Positions 35,287 to 44,226 of a DNA stretch of 64,000 nt are shown here, piece by piece. The position numbers and the translations under genes are program-made. Every line of letters begins with the position of its first letter. The stretch's first letter is position 1. Below the pieces are notes generated by a model, which was not told the origin of the DNA, ran no database searches, and saw only the letters and a list, made by a program, of their open reading frames with translations. The stretch comes from Pseudomonas piscis (GTDB lineage Bacteria > Pseudomonadota > Gammaproteobacteria > Pseudomonadales > Pseudomonadaceae): the NCBI RefSeq assembly GCF_009380155.1, contig NZ_WHUV01000004.1, positions 186,001 through 250,000 on the forward strand, read 5' to 3'.

Positions 35287-36243
35287 TCAACCCCGATTCG
35301 CCACCGACTCGGCCAGGATGCACAGCAGCTCGAACATCAGGGTCGCGCCGGCCAGGGCGGTGGCGCCGCCGAGGTCGAAGGGTGGCGAGACTTCCACCAC
35401 GTCGGCGCCCACCAGGTTCAGGCCGCGCAGGCCGCGGATCAGCTGCTGGGCCTGCAGGGTGGTCATGCCGCCGATTTCCGGGGTGCCGGTGCCGGGGGCG
35501 AAGGCCGGGTCGAGCACATCGATGTCGAAGCTGATGTAGGTCGGCTCAGCGCCCACCACGCGCCGGGCTTCGGCCAGGGTCGCCTCGACGCCCAGGTCGG
35601 CGAATTCCTCCATGTGGATCACGCGGATCCCACAGTCCTTGGCGAAGTCTTCGTCGTCGGCCGAGTAGATCGAGCCGCGGATGCCGATCTGCACCGTGCG
35701 CCTGGGGTCCAGCAGGCCCTCTTCGATGGCCCGGCGAAAGGGCGTGCCGTGGGTGTAGAGGTTGTCGCCGAAGTAGCGGTCGTTGGTATCGGAATGGGCA
35801 TCGAAGTGCACCATGCCGATCGGCCGCTGGCGGGCCAGGGCCCGGAAGATCGGCAGGGTCACCAGGTGATCGCCACCCACCGACAGCGGCACCGCGCCGG
35901 CCTGGTGCAGCTGGCTGAAGAAACCCTCGATCTGTTTCAACGAGTCCAACAGGTCGATGGGGTTGACCGGGGCATCGCCCAGGTCGCCGACCCGCACCAG
36001 GTCATAGGGGGCGATGCGGCTGACGTGGTGCACCTTGCGCATCAGGCTCGACTGGTTGCGCACCTCGCGCGGGCCATGACGGGCCCCGGCGCGGTTGGTG
36101 GTGCCGCCATCCCAGGGCACCCCCACCAGGGCGATCTGCACCTGCGCCGGGTCGTCGAACAGCGGCAGGCGCATGAAGCTTGGAATACCGGCGAAGCGCG
36201 GGACCAGGGCAGCGTCTATCGGCTGCGGGAAAGACTGGGACAT
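35287..36243 (-). CDS. gpuA: 3-Guanidinopropionate ureohydrolase (GpuA) or close relative
   Basis: A 318-residue ureohydrolase of the arginase/agmatinase family that removes urea from a guanidino substrate using two Mn ions. Metal ligands are GGDH (123-126), DAHSDTND (148-155) and SFDIDVLDPA (about 230). Tyr157 (DRYFGD) corresponds, as I recall, to the residue that distinguishes guanidinopropionase from guanidinobutyrase (Met there), and the 318-residue length equals GpuA; I rate GpuA above GbuA or agmatinase. A GAGGAA site precedes the start. It is downstream of a sodium symporter by 28 bp, as in a gpuPA pair. Confidence 0.72.
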   Translation of the reverse strand: MSQSFPQPIDAALVPRFAGIPSFMRLPLFDDPAQVQIALVGVPWDGGTTNRAGARHGPREVRNQSSLMRKVHHVSRIAPYDLVRVGDLGDAPVNPIDLLDSLKQIEGFFSQLHQAGAVPLSVGGDHLVTLPIFRALARQRPIGMVHFDAHSDTNDRYFGDNLYTHGTPFRRAIEEGLLDPRRTVQIGIRGSIYSADDEDFAKDCGIRVIHMEEFADLGVEATLAEARRVVGAEPTYISFDIDVLDPAFAPGTGTPEIGGMTTLQAQQLIRGLRGLNLVGADVVEVSPPFDLGGATALAGATLMFELLCILAESVANRG

Positions 36244-36271
36244 GGGCGATTCCTCGTTGTGGATTCAGGGA

Positions 36272-37657
36272 TCAATCGGCGGTGCTGCGCAGGGCTGGTG
36301 CCGGCTGGCTCACCAGGCTGACGGCGACGAAGGTCAGCAGGCTGACGCCCAGGCCGTAGTAGATCGGGGTGTTGGCCAGGATGCCGTCGCGGGCCATGCA
36401 GACGATCACCGTCAGGCCGCCGCTGACCATGCAGGCGATGGCCCCGGCAGCCGAGGCCCGGCGCCACAGCAAGGCGCCGATGATCGGCACCAGCAGGCTG
36501 CCCACCAGCAGGTTGTAGGCGATGCTCAGGCCGGCGATCACGTCGTTGACCAGGCAGGCCATCAGCAGCATCGCCACCCCCAGGCCGAGGGTGATCCAGC
36601 GGCTGCTGGCCAGGTGGTTTTCCCGGCCGCGGGTCAGGAAGCGGCTGTAGATGTCTTCCTTGAGCACCGTCGCCGAGGCCAGCAGGCAGGCACTGGCGGT
36701 GGACATGATGGCGGCCAGGGCCGCCGCCACCACCAGCCCGCGCAGTCCGGCCGGCAATACGTTGCGGGTGACTTCGGCAAAGGCGTTCTCGGCCACCGAG
36801 AGGTCCGGTAGCAGCAGCTTGGCAGCGGCCCCCACCAGGGCACAGGCGGCGCCGTAGAACATGCAGTAGACCCCGGCGCCGAGGCCGGCGTAGCGCACCA
36901 CCCGTTCGCTGCGGGCGGTGAACAGCCGCTGCCAGATGTCCTGGCCGATCAGCGCGCCGAAGAAGTACAGCAGGAAGTAGGCGAGGATGGTATCCAGGCC
37001 GATGTTGCCCCACTCGAAGAACCCCGCCGGCAACCTCGCCTGCATGGCTTCGAGGCCGCCGGCCTGGCCGACGCTCATGGGCAGCAGGACGCAGAAGATG
37101 CCCAGGGTCATGATCACGAACTGGATGATGTCGGTGAGGGTCAGCGACCACATGCCGCCGATCACCGAGTAGAAGATCACCAGCGCGCCGCCGCAGAGAA
37201 TCGCCGGGATGCGCGGGATGTCGAACACCACCTCAGTGATCGAGCCGATGGCGATGGTCGCGGTGACCGCCACCATCAGGTCGTAGGCCACCATCACGCA
37301 GCCGCCGATCAGGCGCGACGACGCCTGGTACCTTTGTTCGAGGATCTGGGTCACGGTGAACACCCGCAGCTGGGCGATCTGCCGGGACAGCACCAGGCTC
37401 AGGACGATGATCCCCAGGCCCAGCATGAACACCAGCCACAACCCGGAGATTCCGTAGCTGTAGCCCAGGCGTACCGAGCCGATGGTGGAGGCGCCGCCGA
37501 GCATCACCGCCGACAGGGTGCCCAGGTACAGCGCCGGGCCCAGGCGTCGCCCGGCCACCAGGAAATCGTCCTGGTTGCGCACTTTGCGCATGCCCCACCA
37601 GCCAAGGCCGGCCATCAGCAGGACGTAGACCAACATGACCGCATAATCGAGTGCCAT
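36272..37657 (-). CDS. gpuP: Sodium:solute symporter, probable GpuP
   Basis: A 461-residue SSS-family transporter with about 13 hydrophobic segments (for example LVYVLLMAGLGWWGM, AVMLGGASTIGSVRLGYSYG, LVVAAALAAIMSTASACLLA). Sodium-site residues of the family are expected in the segment SAVMLGGAST and the AAIMSTASA helix. It is in one transcript with the ureohydrolase, gene order symporter then hydrolase, with GGAGC eight bases before the chosen ATG at 37657; longer frames to 37852 lack a good site. It probably imports the guanidino compound cleaved by GpuA. No gpuR is adjacent. Confidence 0.75.
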   Translation of the reverse strand: MALDYAVMLVYVLLMAGLGWWGMRKVRNQDDFLVAGRRLGPALYLGTLSAVMLGGASTIGSVRLGYSYGISGLWLVFMLGLGIIVLSLVLSRQIAQLRVFTVTQILEQRYQASSRLIGGCVMVAYDLMVAVTATIAIGSITEVVFDIPRIPAILCGGALVIFYSVIGGMWSLTLTDIIQFVIMTLGIFCVLLPMSVGQAGGLEAMQARLPAGFFEWGNIGLDTILAYFLLYFFGALIGQDIWQRLFTARSERVVRYAGLGAGVYCMFYGAACALVGAAAKLLLPDLSVAENAFAEVTRNVLPAGLRGLVVAAALAAIMSTASACLLASATVLKEDIYSRFLTRGRENHLASSRWITLGLGVAMLLMACLVNDVIAGLSIAYNLLVGSLLVPIIGALLWRRASAAGAIACMVSGGLTVIVCMARDGILANTPIYYGLGVSLLTFVAVSLVSQPAPALRSTAD

Positions 37658-37874
37658 AACGGGTGCTCCCTGGTTGTTCTTGTTGTGCAGGCAGATGAGC
37701 GCAGGGTAGATCGTGGATTGGCCGGGATACATCCCGGCAGGCGCAAGCTGGCTTGTGTTTTCACGCAAGTGGCCCGGTGGCGTGGTCTTGCCCGGACCGC
37801 CATGAAGTCTGCGCAATCCCGGCCGATAGCCTGCCCGGGCCACGAGGCGCAATCAGTCAAAGGAAGCAGTAGCG

Positions 37875-38519
37875 ATGAATGTCAGAAGTCTGGCCCTGGT
37901 GGCGTTGTTGGGCTCGCTTGGCGCGTGCAGCGTCAAGCCGGTGGAGCCCTATTCGGAGCCGCCCCTGGGCGCATCGGTGGCGCAGTTGCGGGTGATCACC
38001 AACGGTGAAGTGCGCGGTGGGGCCTATGCCGGTTGCATCGGCGACAACCAGCGCCTGGCCAAGGCCGGGCGCTTTGGCAGCGAGCACCGGGCGAACGTCA
38101 ACTATCCACAGTTTCCCGAGGCCCCGCGGCAGATCGACATGCTGCCGCGATTCGCCCCGAAGCTGCCGGACTACCCCGGAGCCATTCGCCGCGGTGAAGG
38201 CGAATACTCCGAGATCGCCACCGAATACCGCGTACCCGCCGGGCGCCCGTTCCTGCTGGAGGGCGGCGGGGTGGCGGCCGGGGGGACCGGCAATGCCTAC
38301 CGCACCTGCCCGCAGGTACAGAAGGTGGTGGTGTTCGAGCCGGGCAAGAGCTACGAGGCCTATGCCGGCCTGAACTACATTCCGGTGGCCGGCGGCGAGG
38401 TGGAGGCGCTGTGCGTATTCACCGTGTACCAGCTGCTGCCCCTGAGCAAGCCGGGGGCCAGCATGCCTTTGGCGTTGCAGACCAGCGCGCCGGCGCAGCA
38501 GCGCTGTTCCGGCCGGTGA
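37875..38519 (+). CDS. Lipoprotein of unknown function
   Basis: A 214-residue lipoprotein: hydrophobic leader MNVRSLALVALLGSLGAC with a lipobox LGAC, then mature sequence beginning SVKPVEP. The body has several Gly-rich turns and four other cysteines. It is not recognised. The gene is divergent from the symporter and convergent with fdsD, and a perfect 13-bp hairpin follows (38528-38560). Confidence 0.7.
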   Translation: MNVRSLALVALLGSLGACSVKPVEPYSEPPLGASVAQLRVITNGEVRGGAYAGCIGDNQRLAKAGRFGSEHRANVNYPQFPEAPRQIDMLPRFAPKLPDYPGAIRRGEGEYSEIATEYRVPAGRPFLLEGGGVAAGGTGNAYRTCPQVQKVVVFEPGKSYEAYAGLNYIPVAGGEVEALCVFTVYQLLPLSKPGASMPLALQTSAPAQQRCSGR

Positions 38520-38527
38520 GGGGATGA

Positions 38528-38560
38528 CGCCCGGGCCTGCGGTGATGGCAGGCCCGGGCG
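38528..38560. terminator. Bidirectional hairpin between the lipoprotein gene and fdsD
   Basis: A perfect 13-bp stem (CGCCCGGGCCTGC / GCAGGCCCGGGCG) with a 7-base loop in a convergent gap of 49 bp. No U tract. Confidence 0.6.
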
Positions 38561-38568
38561 CGTCTGGG

Positions 38569-38790
38569 CTAGGTGGCCTTGCCGGGGGCGTCGATGGCTT
38601 GGCACACCAAGGGATGCAGCTCGCTTTGCCGTTGCTGCTGGTGCCAGGCCAATAGCTCCTGGCGCATGGCTGGGGTCCAGAACAGCTGCATGTGGTTGCG
38701 CACGCTGCTTACCGCCTGGGCCTGGTCCGGCTCGTTGGCGAAGTACGAAGCGATCTGGTTGGCCATCTTGACCAGGTTGGCGGTGCTCAT
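38569..38790 (-). CDS. fdsD: Formate dehydrogenase subunit delta FdsD
   Basis: A 73-residue small subunit recognised by NLVKMANQIASYFANEP and the family tail HLNHMQLFW-like region RNHMQLFWTPAMR. It belongs to NAD-dependent Mo formate dehydrogenases; its role is assembly or stability of the complex. The start overlaps the fdsA stop (ATGA at 38787-38790). It is the last gene of the operon. Confidence 0.88.
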   Translation of the reverse strand: MSTANLVKMANQIASYFANEPDQAQAVSSVRNHMQLFWTPAMRQELLAWHQQQRQSELHPLVCQAIDAPGKAT

Positions 38791-41684
38791 CGGCGCACCT
38801 CCGCCTTGTGGCCCCGGGACCGGTCGCGGGCTTGCAGCAAGCGCTGCTGCTCGTCACTGAAGGCCTGGTAGCGCTTCTGCCACTCGGACGGATGGTAGAC
38901 CCGGCTGACCTCCACCGCCGTGACCTTGTACTCCGGACAGTTGGTGGCCCAGTCGGAGTTGTCGGTGGTGATCACGTTGGCGCCCGACTCGGGGAAGTGG
39001 AAGGTGGTGTAGACCACCCCCGGCGCTACCCGCTCGGTCACTCGGGCGCGTAGCACGGTCTGCCCGGCGCGGCTGCCGATGCCGACCCAGTCGCCTTCGC
39101 TGATGCCCCGGCTCTCGGCATCGGTGGGGTGGATCTCCAGGCGGTCCTCGGCGTGCCAGGCGACGTTGTCGGTGCGCCGGGTCTGGGCGCCGACGTTGTA
39201 CTGGCTGAGGATGCGCCCGGTGGTCAGCAGCAGCGGATAGCGGCTGTTGACCTTCTCGTCGGTGGGCACGTAGCCGGTGAGCATGAAGCGCCCCTTGCCG
39301 CGTACGAATTCATCGATGTGCATGGTCGGCGTACCGTCCGGGGCCTGGGCGTTGCACGGCCATTGCAGGCTGCCGTGACGGTCCAGGCTGGCATAGCTGA
39401 CGCCGGTGAAGGTCGGGGTCAGGTGGGCGATCTCGTCCATGATCTGCGACGGGTGCTCGTAGTGCATCGGATACCCCAGGGCCGCCGCCAGGGCCAGGGT
39501 GCCTTCCCAGTCGGCCTTGCCGCCCAGCGGCTCCATGACCTTGCGCACCCGCGAGATGCGGCGCTCGGCGTTGGTGAAGGTGCCGTCCTTTTCCAGGAAC
39601 GAGGCCCCGGGCAGGAACACATGGGCGAACTTGGCGGTTTCGTTGAGGAAGATGTCCTGCACCACCACGCATTCCATGGCCGACAGGGCGGCGGTCACGT
39701 GCTGGGTGTTGGGGTCGCTCTGGGCGATGTCCTCGCCCTGGCAGTACAGGCCCTTGAAGCTGCCGCCCAGGGCCGCCTCGAACATGTTGGGAATACGCAG
39801 CCCCGGATCGGGTTGCAGGCTGACGTTCCACGCCTGCTCGAACTCCTGGCGCACGGTCTGGTTGGAGATGTGCCGGTAGCCCGGCAGCTCGTGGGGGAAG
39901 GAGCCCATGTCGCAGGAACCCTGGACGTTGTTCTGGCCCCGCAGCGGGTTGACCCCGACCCCTTCGCGGCCGATGTTGCCGGTGGCCATGGCCAGGTTGG
40001 CGATGCCCATCACCGAGGTGCTGCCCTGGCTGTGCTCGGTGACGCCCAGGCCGTAGTAGATCGCCGCGTTGCCGCCAGTGGCGTAGATCCGGGCGGCGGC
40101 ACGGATGTCGGCTGCCGGGACCCCGCAGATGGCGCCCAGTACCTCCGGCGAGTTGTCCGCACGGCTGACGAAGGCGCTCCACAGGGCGAAGGCCTCGGGC
40201 TCGCAGCGGGCCTCGACGAACGCCTGGTCCACCAGGCCCTCGGTGACGATCACGTGGGCCAGGGCGTTGAGCATGGCCACGTTGGTTCCCGGGCGCAGGG
40301 CCAGGTGCAGCTCGGCGCGGGCGTGGACCGAGTCCACCAGGTCGATGCGCCGAGGATCGATGACGATCAGCCGCGCCCCTTCACGCAGGCGGCGCTTGAG
40401 CTGGGAGCCGAACACCGGATGAGCGTCGCTGGGGTTGGCGCCCATCACCAGGATCACGTCGGCCTGCATCACCGAATCGAAGCTCTGGGTCCCGGCGGAT
40501 TCTCCCAGGGTCTGCTTGAGGCCGTAGCCGGTGGGCGAATGGCAGACCCGGGCGCAGGTGTCGACGTTGTTGTTGCCGAAGGCCGCCCGCACCAGTTTCT
40601 GCACCAGGTAGGTTTCCTCGTTGGTGCAGCGGCTGGACGTGATGCCGCCGATGGAGTCGCGACCGTACTTGAGCTGGATGCGCCGCAGCTCGCTGGCAGC
40701 GTATTGCACGGCTTCGTCCCAGCTGACCTCCTGCCACGGGTCGCTGATGTGCTTGCGGATCATCGGCTTGGTGATGCGGTCCGGGTGGGTGGCATAGCCC
40801 CAGGCGAAGCGGCCCTTGACGCAGGAGTGGCCGTGGTTGGCCTGGCCGTTCTTGTCCGGGACCATGCGCACCAGCTGCTCGCCCTTCATCTCGGCGCGGA
40901 ACGAACAGCCCACGCCGCAGTAGGCGCAGGTGGTGATCACCGCCCGGTCCGGCTGGCCCATTTCCACCACGCTTTTCTCCATCAGGGTCGCGGTGGGGCA
41001 GGCCTGCACGCAGGCGCCGCAGGACACGCATTCGGAGTCCAGGAAGTTGTCGCCGCCGGCCGCCGCGACCCGGGATTCGAAGCCCCGGCCGCTGATGGTC
41101 AGGGCGAAGGTGCCCTGGGTTTCCTCGCAGGCGCGCACGCAGCGGTTGCAGACGATGCACTTGCTCGGGTCGTAGTCGAAGTAGGGGTTGGAGCTGTCCT
41201 TCTGGTCGCTCAAGTGGTTGGCGCCGTCATAGCCATAGCGCACTTCGCGCAGGCCCACCTGGCCGGCTACGGTCTGCAGCTCGCAGTTGCCGTTGGCCGA
41301 GCAGGTCAGGCAGTCCAGCGGGTGGTCGGAGATGTACAGCTCCATCACATTGCGGCGCAGGCTCGAGAGTTTCGGCGTCTGGGTATGCACCACCATGCCC
41401 TCGCTGACCGGGGTGGTGCAGGAGGCCGGGTAGCCGCGCATGCCGTCGATTTCCACCAGGCACATGCGGCAGGAACCGAAGGCCTCCAGGCTATCGGTGG
41501 CGCATAGCTTGGGAATGCTGGTACCCAGCAGCGCGGCGGCGCGCATCACCGAGGTGCCCTGGGGCACGCTGATGCTGCGGCCGTCGATGCTCAGGCTGAC
41601 CTGTACCTGGCTGTCGCGGGCCGGGGTACCCAGGTCCACGGCGTTGAGGTCGATGTCCTTGGCGGGGTCGAAGAGCGTGATCAT
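38787..41684 (-). CDS. fdsA: NAD-dependent formate dehydrogenase catalytic subunit FdsA
   Basis: The 965-residue catalytic subunit oxidises formate to CO2 at a molybdopterin centre and passes electrons through iron-sulfur clusters to FdsB. In order: a 2Fe-2S ferredoxin domain (FGSCRMCLVEIDG), a His-Cys 4Fe-4S site (DCLTCSANGNCELQ), two ferredoxin clusters (CIVCNRCVRACEE, CVSCGACVQACPT), the 4Fe-4S site CAYCGVGCSF and the Mo-ligand cysteine in CARVCHSPTGYG. The C terminus is the molybdopterin-binding barrel. Start at 41684 overlaps the fdsB stop; a longer frame (to 41915) lies inside fdsB. The sulfurtransferase FdhD/FdsC is not in the operon. Confidence 0.93.
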   Translation of the reverse strand: MITLFDPAKDIDLNAVDLGTPARDSQVQVSLSIDGRSISVPQGTSVMRAAALLGTSIPKLCATDSLEAFGSCRMCLVEIDGMRGYPASCTTPVSEGMVVHTQTPKLSSLRRNVMELYISDHPLDCLTCSANGNCELQTVAGQVGLREVRYGYDGANHLSDQKDSSNPYFDYDPSKCIVCNRCVRACEETQGTFALTISGRGFESRVAAAGGDNFLDSECVSCGACVQACPTATLMEKSVVEMGQPDRAVITTCAYCGVGCSFRAEMKGEQLVRMVPDKNGQANHGHSCVKGRFAWGYATHPDRITKPMIRKHISDPWQEVSWDEAVQYAASELRRIQLKYGRDSIGGITSSRCTNEETYLVQKLVRAAFGNNNVDTCARVCHSPTGYGLKQTLGESAGTQSFDSVMQADVILVMGANPSDAHPVFGSQLKRRLREGARLIVIDPRRIDLVDSVHARAELHLALRPGTNVAMLNALAHVIVTEGLVDQAFVEARCEPEAFALWSAFVSRADNSPEVLGAICGVPAADIRAAARIYATGGNAAIYYGLGVTEHSQGSTSVMGIANLAMATGNIGREGVGVNPLRGQNNVQGSCDMGSFPHELPGYRHISNQTVRQEFEQAWNVSLQPDPGLRIPNMFEAALGGSFKGLYCQGEDIAQSDPNTQHVTAALSAMECVVVQDIFLNETAKFAHVFLPGASFLEKDGTFTNAERRISRVRKVMEPLGGKADWEGTLALAAALGYPMHYEHPSQIMDEIAHLTPTFTGVSYASLDRHGSLQWPCNAQAPDGTPTMHIDEFVRGKGRFMLTGYVPTDEKVNSRYPLLLTTGRILSQYNVGAQTRRTDNVAWHAEDRLEIHPTDAESRGISEGDWVGIGSRAGQTVLRARVTERVAPGVVYTTFHFPESGANVITTDNSDWATNCPEYKVTAVEVSRVYHPSEWQKRYQAFSDEQQRLLQARDRSRGHKAEVRR

Positions 41685-43237
41685 TGGTCGGCCTCCGTGG
41701 TGTGCAGACCGAAGTCGGCAGGGAAGTGCTTGAGGGCGCTGGCCACCGGGTAGGACGTCATGCCGCCCAGGGCGCACAGCGAGCCGTATTGCAGGGTGTC
41801 GCACAGGTCCTTGAGGATCAGCGCCTGGTGCTGGCGCTCCTCGGGGCCGGGAGCCGCCAGCAGGCGGTCGATGACTTCCACGCCACGGGTCGAGCCGATA
41901 CGGCACGGGGTGCACTTGCCGCAGGATTCCTCGGCGCAGAACTGCATGGCGAAGCGCGCCATGTGAGCCAGGTCGAGGCTGTCGTCGGCCACCACCACGC
42001 CGCCGTGGCCGAGCATCGCGCCCATGGCGGCAAAGGCCTCGTAGTCCAGCGGTGTGTCGAACTGCGCGGGCGGGACCCAGGCGCCGAGGGGGCCGCCAAC
42101 CTGGGCCGCCTTCAGTGGCCGGCCGCTGGCGGTGCCGCCACCGTAGTCATGCAGCAGCTCGCCCAGGGTCAGGCCGAAGGCCCGTTCCACCAGGCCGCCA
42201 TGGCGGACATTGCCCGCTAGCTGGAAGGGCATGGTGCCCAGGGAGCGGCCCATGCCGTAGTCGCGATAGAACGGCGCGCCCTTGGCCAGGATCAGCGGCA
42301 CCGAGGCCAGGGTCAGCACGTTGTGCACCAGGGTCGGCTGGCCGAACAGGCCTTGCAGGGCCGGGATCGGCGGCTTGGCGCGGACGATCCCGCGCTTGCC
42401 TTCCAGGGAGTCGAGCAGCGCGGTTTCCTCGCCGCAGATGTAGGCCCCGGCGCCGACCCGCACTTCCAGGTCGAAGGGCTGGCCGCTCCCGCCGGCATCG
42501 GCCCCCAGGTAGCCGGCGTCCCGGGCCAGGTCCAGGGCCGCGCGCAGGGTGGCCACTGCCTGGGGATATTCCGAGCGCACATAGATATAGCCCTGGCTGG
42601 CACCGACGGCGATGCCGGCGATGGCCATGCCCTCGATCAGCAGGAAGGGGTCGCCCTCCATCAGCATGCGGTCGGCGAAGGTCCCGGAGTCGCCCTCGTC
42701 GGCGTTGCACACCACGTACTTCTGCTGCGGCGGGGTCTCGCGCACCGTGCGCCACTTGATCCCCGCGGGGAAGGCCGCGCCGCCCCGGCCCCGCAGGCCG
42801 GAGTCGAGCACTGCGGCTACGGTCTGCTCGCCGCCCAGGGCGATGGCGCGCTCCAGGCCGGCGAAACCGCCGTGGGCCCGATAGTCCTCCAGGGACAACG
42901 GCCGGGTGATGCCGGCGCGGGCGAACAGCAGGCGCTGCTGGCTCTTGAGGTAGGGAATCTGCTCCACCAGGCCCAGGGCCAAGGGGTGGCTGGCCGGATC
43001 GGCTTGCAGGGCGTCCAGCAGCGCCGGCACGTCGGCCACGCTCAGCGGACCGAAGCCCAGGCGGCCCTCGGGGGTATCGACTTCCAGCAGCGGTTCCAGC
43101 CAGTACAGGCCACGGGAACTGGTGCGTTGCAGTTGCAGCGGCAGTTGGCGCTGGCCGGCCCGGGCCAGCAGGGCATCGGCCACCTGGTCGGCGCCCACGG
43201 CGCGGGCCAGGGAGTCACAGGACAGGTAGAGGTTCAT
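41681..43237 (-). CDS. fdsB: Formate dehydrogenase NADH-binding subunit FdsB
   Basis: A 518-residue NuoF-like subunit that reduces NAD+ with electrons from FdsA. A thioredoxin-like N-terminal region (about 1-110) precedes the flavin/NAD domain, with GLRGRGGAAFPAGIKW (NADH), CNADEGDSGTFADR (FMN) and EESCGKCTPCRIGS (4Fe-4S) motifs. Start at 43237 (MNLYLSCDS) overlaps the fdsG stop by one base in TGATG; a longer frame to 43474 exists but lies in fdsG. Tight coupling fits stoichiometric subunits. Confidence 0.92.
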   Translation of the reverse strand: MNLYLSCDSLARAVGADQVADALLARAGQRQLPLQLQRTSSRGLYWLEPLLEVDTPEGRLGFGPLSVADVPALLDALQADPASHPLALGLVEQIPYLKSQQRLLFARAGITRPLSLEDYRAHGGFAGLERAIALGGEQTVAAVLDSGLRGRGGAAFPAGIKWRTVRETPPQQKYVVCNADEGDSGTFADRMLMEGDPFLLIEGMAIAGIAVGASQGYIYVRSEYPQAVATLRAALDLARDAGYLGADAGGSGQPFDLEVRVGAGAYICGEETALLDSLEGKRGIVRAKPPIPALQGLFGQPTLVHNVLTLASVPLILAKGAPFYRDYGMGRSLGTMPFQLAGNVRHGGLVERAFGLTLGELLHDYGGGTASGRPLKAAQVGGPLGAWVPPAQFDTPLDYEAFAAMGAMLGHGGVVVADDSLDLAHMARFAMQFCAEESCGKCTPCRIGSTRGVEVIDRLLAAPGPEERQHQALILKDLCDTLQYGSLCALGGMTSYPVASALKHFPADFGLHTTEADQ

Positions 43238-43713
43238 CACGCATCCTCCCGGCAGCTGTCGAGCAGTGCATCCAGGCGTTCGGCGCTGAGCCGGGCATGC
43301 AGCTGGCCGTCCAGCTCCAGGGCCGGCGAGCAGGCGCAGGCCCCCAGGCAGTACACCGGCCGCAGGCTGATGCGGCCATCGGCGCTGCTGCCATGGTCGT
43401 CCAGTTGCAGGCGCTCGCGCAGTTGCGCCGCCAGTTGCTCGGCGCCCCGGCTCTGGCAGGATTCGGCGCGGCACAGGCGCAGGATGTGCCGCGCGGGCGG
43501 CGCAGTGCGAAAGTCGTGGTAGAAGCTGATCACGCCGCGCACTTCGGCCTGGCTCTGGTTGAGCCCATGGGCGATGGCGGGGATGGCCACGTCGGGGATG
43601 TAGCCCAGCTCTTCCTGGATCTGGTGGAGCAGCGGCAGCAGCGCCCCGGGAACATCCTTGTAGCGCTCCAGCAGGGTATGGATCACAGGCAGGTGCAGCG
43701 ATTCATCAGGCAT
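43237..43713 (-). CDS. fdsG: Formate dehydrogenase gamma subunit FdsG
   Basis: A 158-residue NuoE-like subunit with a thioredoxin-type 2Fe-2S cluster: CRAESCQSRGAEQL and, 35 residues later, CLGACACSPALELDG supply four cysteines. It opens the operon fdsG-B-A-D. The ATG at 43713 has GAGGAA upstream; an open frame continues to 44202 without a start signal, so I reject that extension. The upstream region carries two direct repeats 21 bp apart (43925-43956). Confidence 0.9.
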   Translation of the reverse strand: MPDESLHLPVIHTLLERYKDVPGALLPLLHQIQEELGYIPDVAIPAIAHGLNQSQAEVRGVISFYHDFRTAPPARHILRLCRAESCQSRGAEQLAAQLRERLQLDDHGSSADGRISLRPVYCLGACACSPALELDGQLHARLSAERLDALLDSCREDA

Positions 43714-43924
43714 ACAGCATTCCTCACGGTCACGGACATACCTGGTGGTTGTCGGTTGTCCGAAAGTCCCGGCTGCGGCCCTGGTTGCCACGTCACGGTA
43801 GCGCGGCGATCCGGCCGGTAGCCATGCACCCTGAATGGGTATCTTGTCGTACCCGGTGCGGTCGTCGCCGCACCTGTTCAGGGCATAAAGGGCAGCTTGA
43901 CACGCTGCCTCTGATTGCTCCGCA

Positions 43925-43956
43925 CGAAAGCGACTTGCTCGGTTCCGAAAGCGACT
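43925..43956 (-). promoter_or_regulatory. Direct repeats upstream of the fds operon
   Basis: CGAAAGCGACT occurs twice with starts 21 bp apart, two helical turns, 212-243 bp before fdsG. This arrangement is typical of a dimeric activator bound on one DNA face. Confidence 0.45.
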
Positions 43957-44082
43957 ATCCATTGAGTCTAGAAGAGACGGCGCAAGCCCGTGGGACGAGC
44001 CGCGCACTATGGAACCAAACCCATGGGGCCAGAAGTGACTTCGGTCAGTTCCTGGCCGAATAATCCGGGTGATCGGAGGCGG

Positions 44083-44165
44083 TTGTAGCGAGGGAGCTTG
44101 CTTCCCCTCGGGCGCGCAGCGGCCGTAGAACCTGGGTCCGCGGCGCGTCGTTGGGAACCGGGACT
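44083..44165. repeat. REP-like palindromic repeat
   Basis: CGAGGGAGCTTGCTTCCCCTCG (first 20 bases of an imperfect 22-bp palindrome) followed by GCGCGCAGCGGCCGTAGAA, a pattern seen in intergenic REP elements of fluorescent pseudomonads. Confidence 0.55.
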
Positions 44166-44226
44166 CAGGTATCGGGCCGGCGCTGCCAGCCAGCGCGAGC
44201 AAGCGCCCCCGCCACCAGAAGGTGGG

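Larger units (their letters stand above)
43714..44226. other. Control region of fds operon, no gene
   Basis: A 513-bp stretch without a supported gene. It contains direct repeats CGAAAGCGACT at 43925-43935 and 43946-43956 (21 bp apart), a tandem of small dyads around 43855-43900, and a REP-like palindrome at 44089-44110. The fds promoter (minus strand) should lie in 43714-43920. The part next to 44227 holds the downstream end of the ABC permease. Confidence 0.7.

Noticed and set aside
39129..41507. 792-codon plus-strand frame opposite fdsA
   Set aside because: Shadow of the cysteine-motif-rich fdsA; no start signals or domains.
43749..44063. 104-codon plus-strand frame upstream of fdsG
   Set aside because: Low-complexity and no conserved features; the region is better explained as regulatory DNA.
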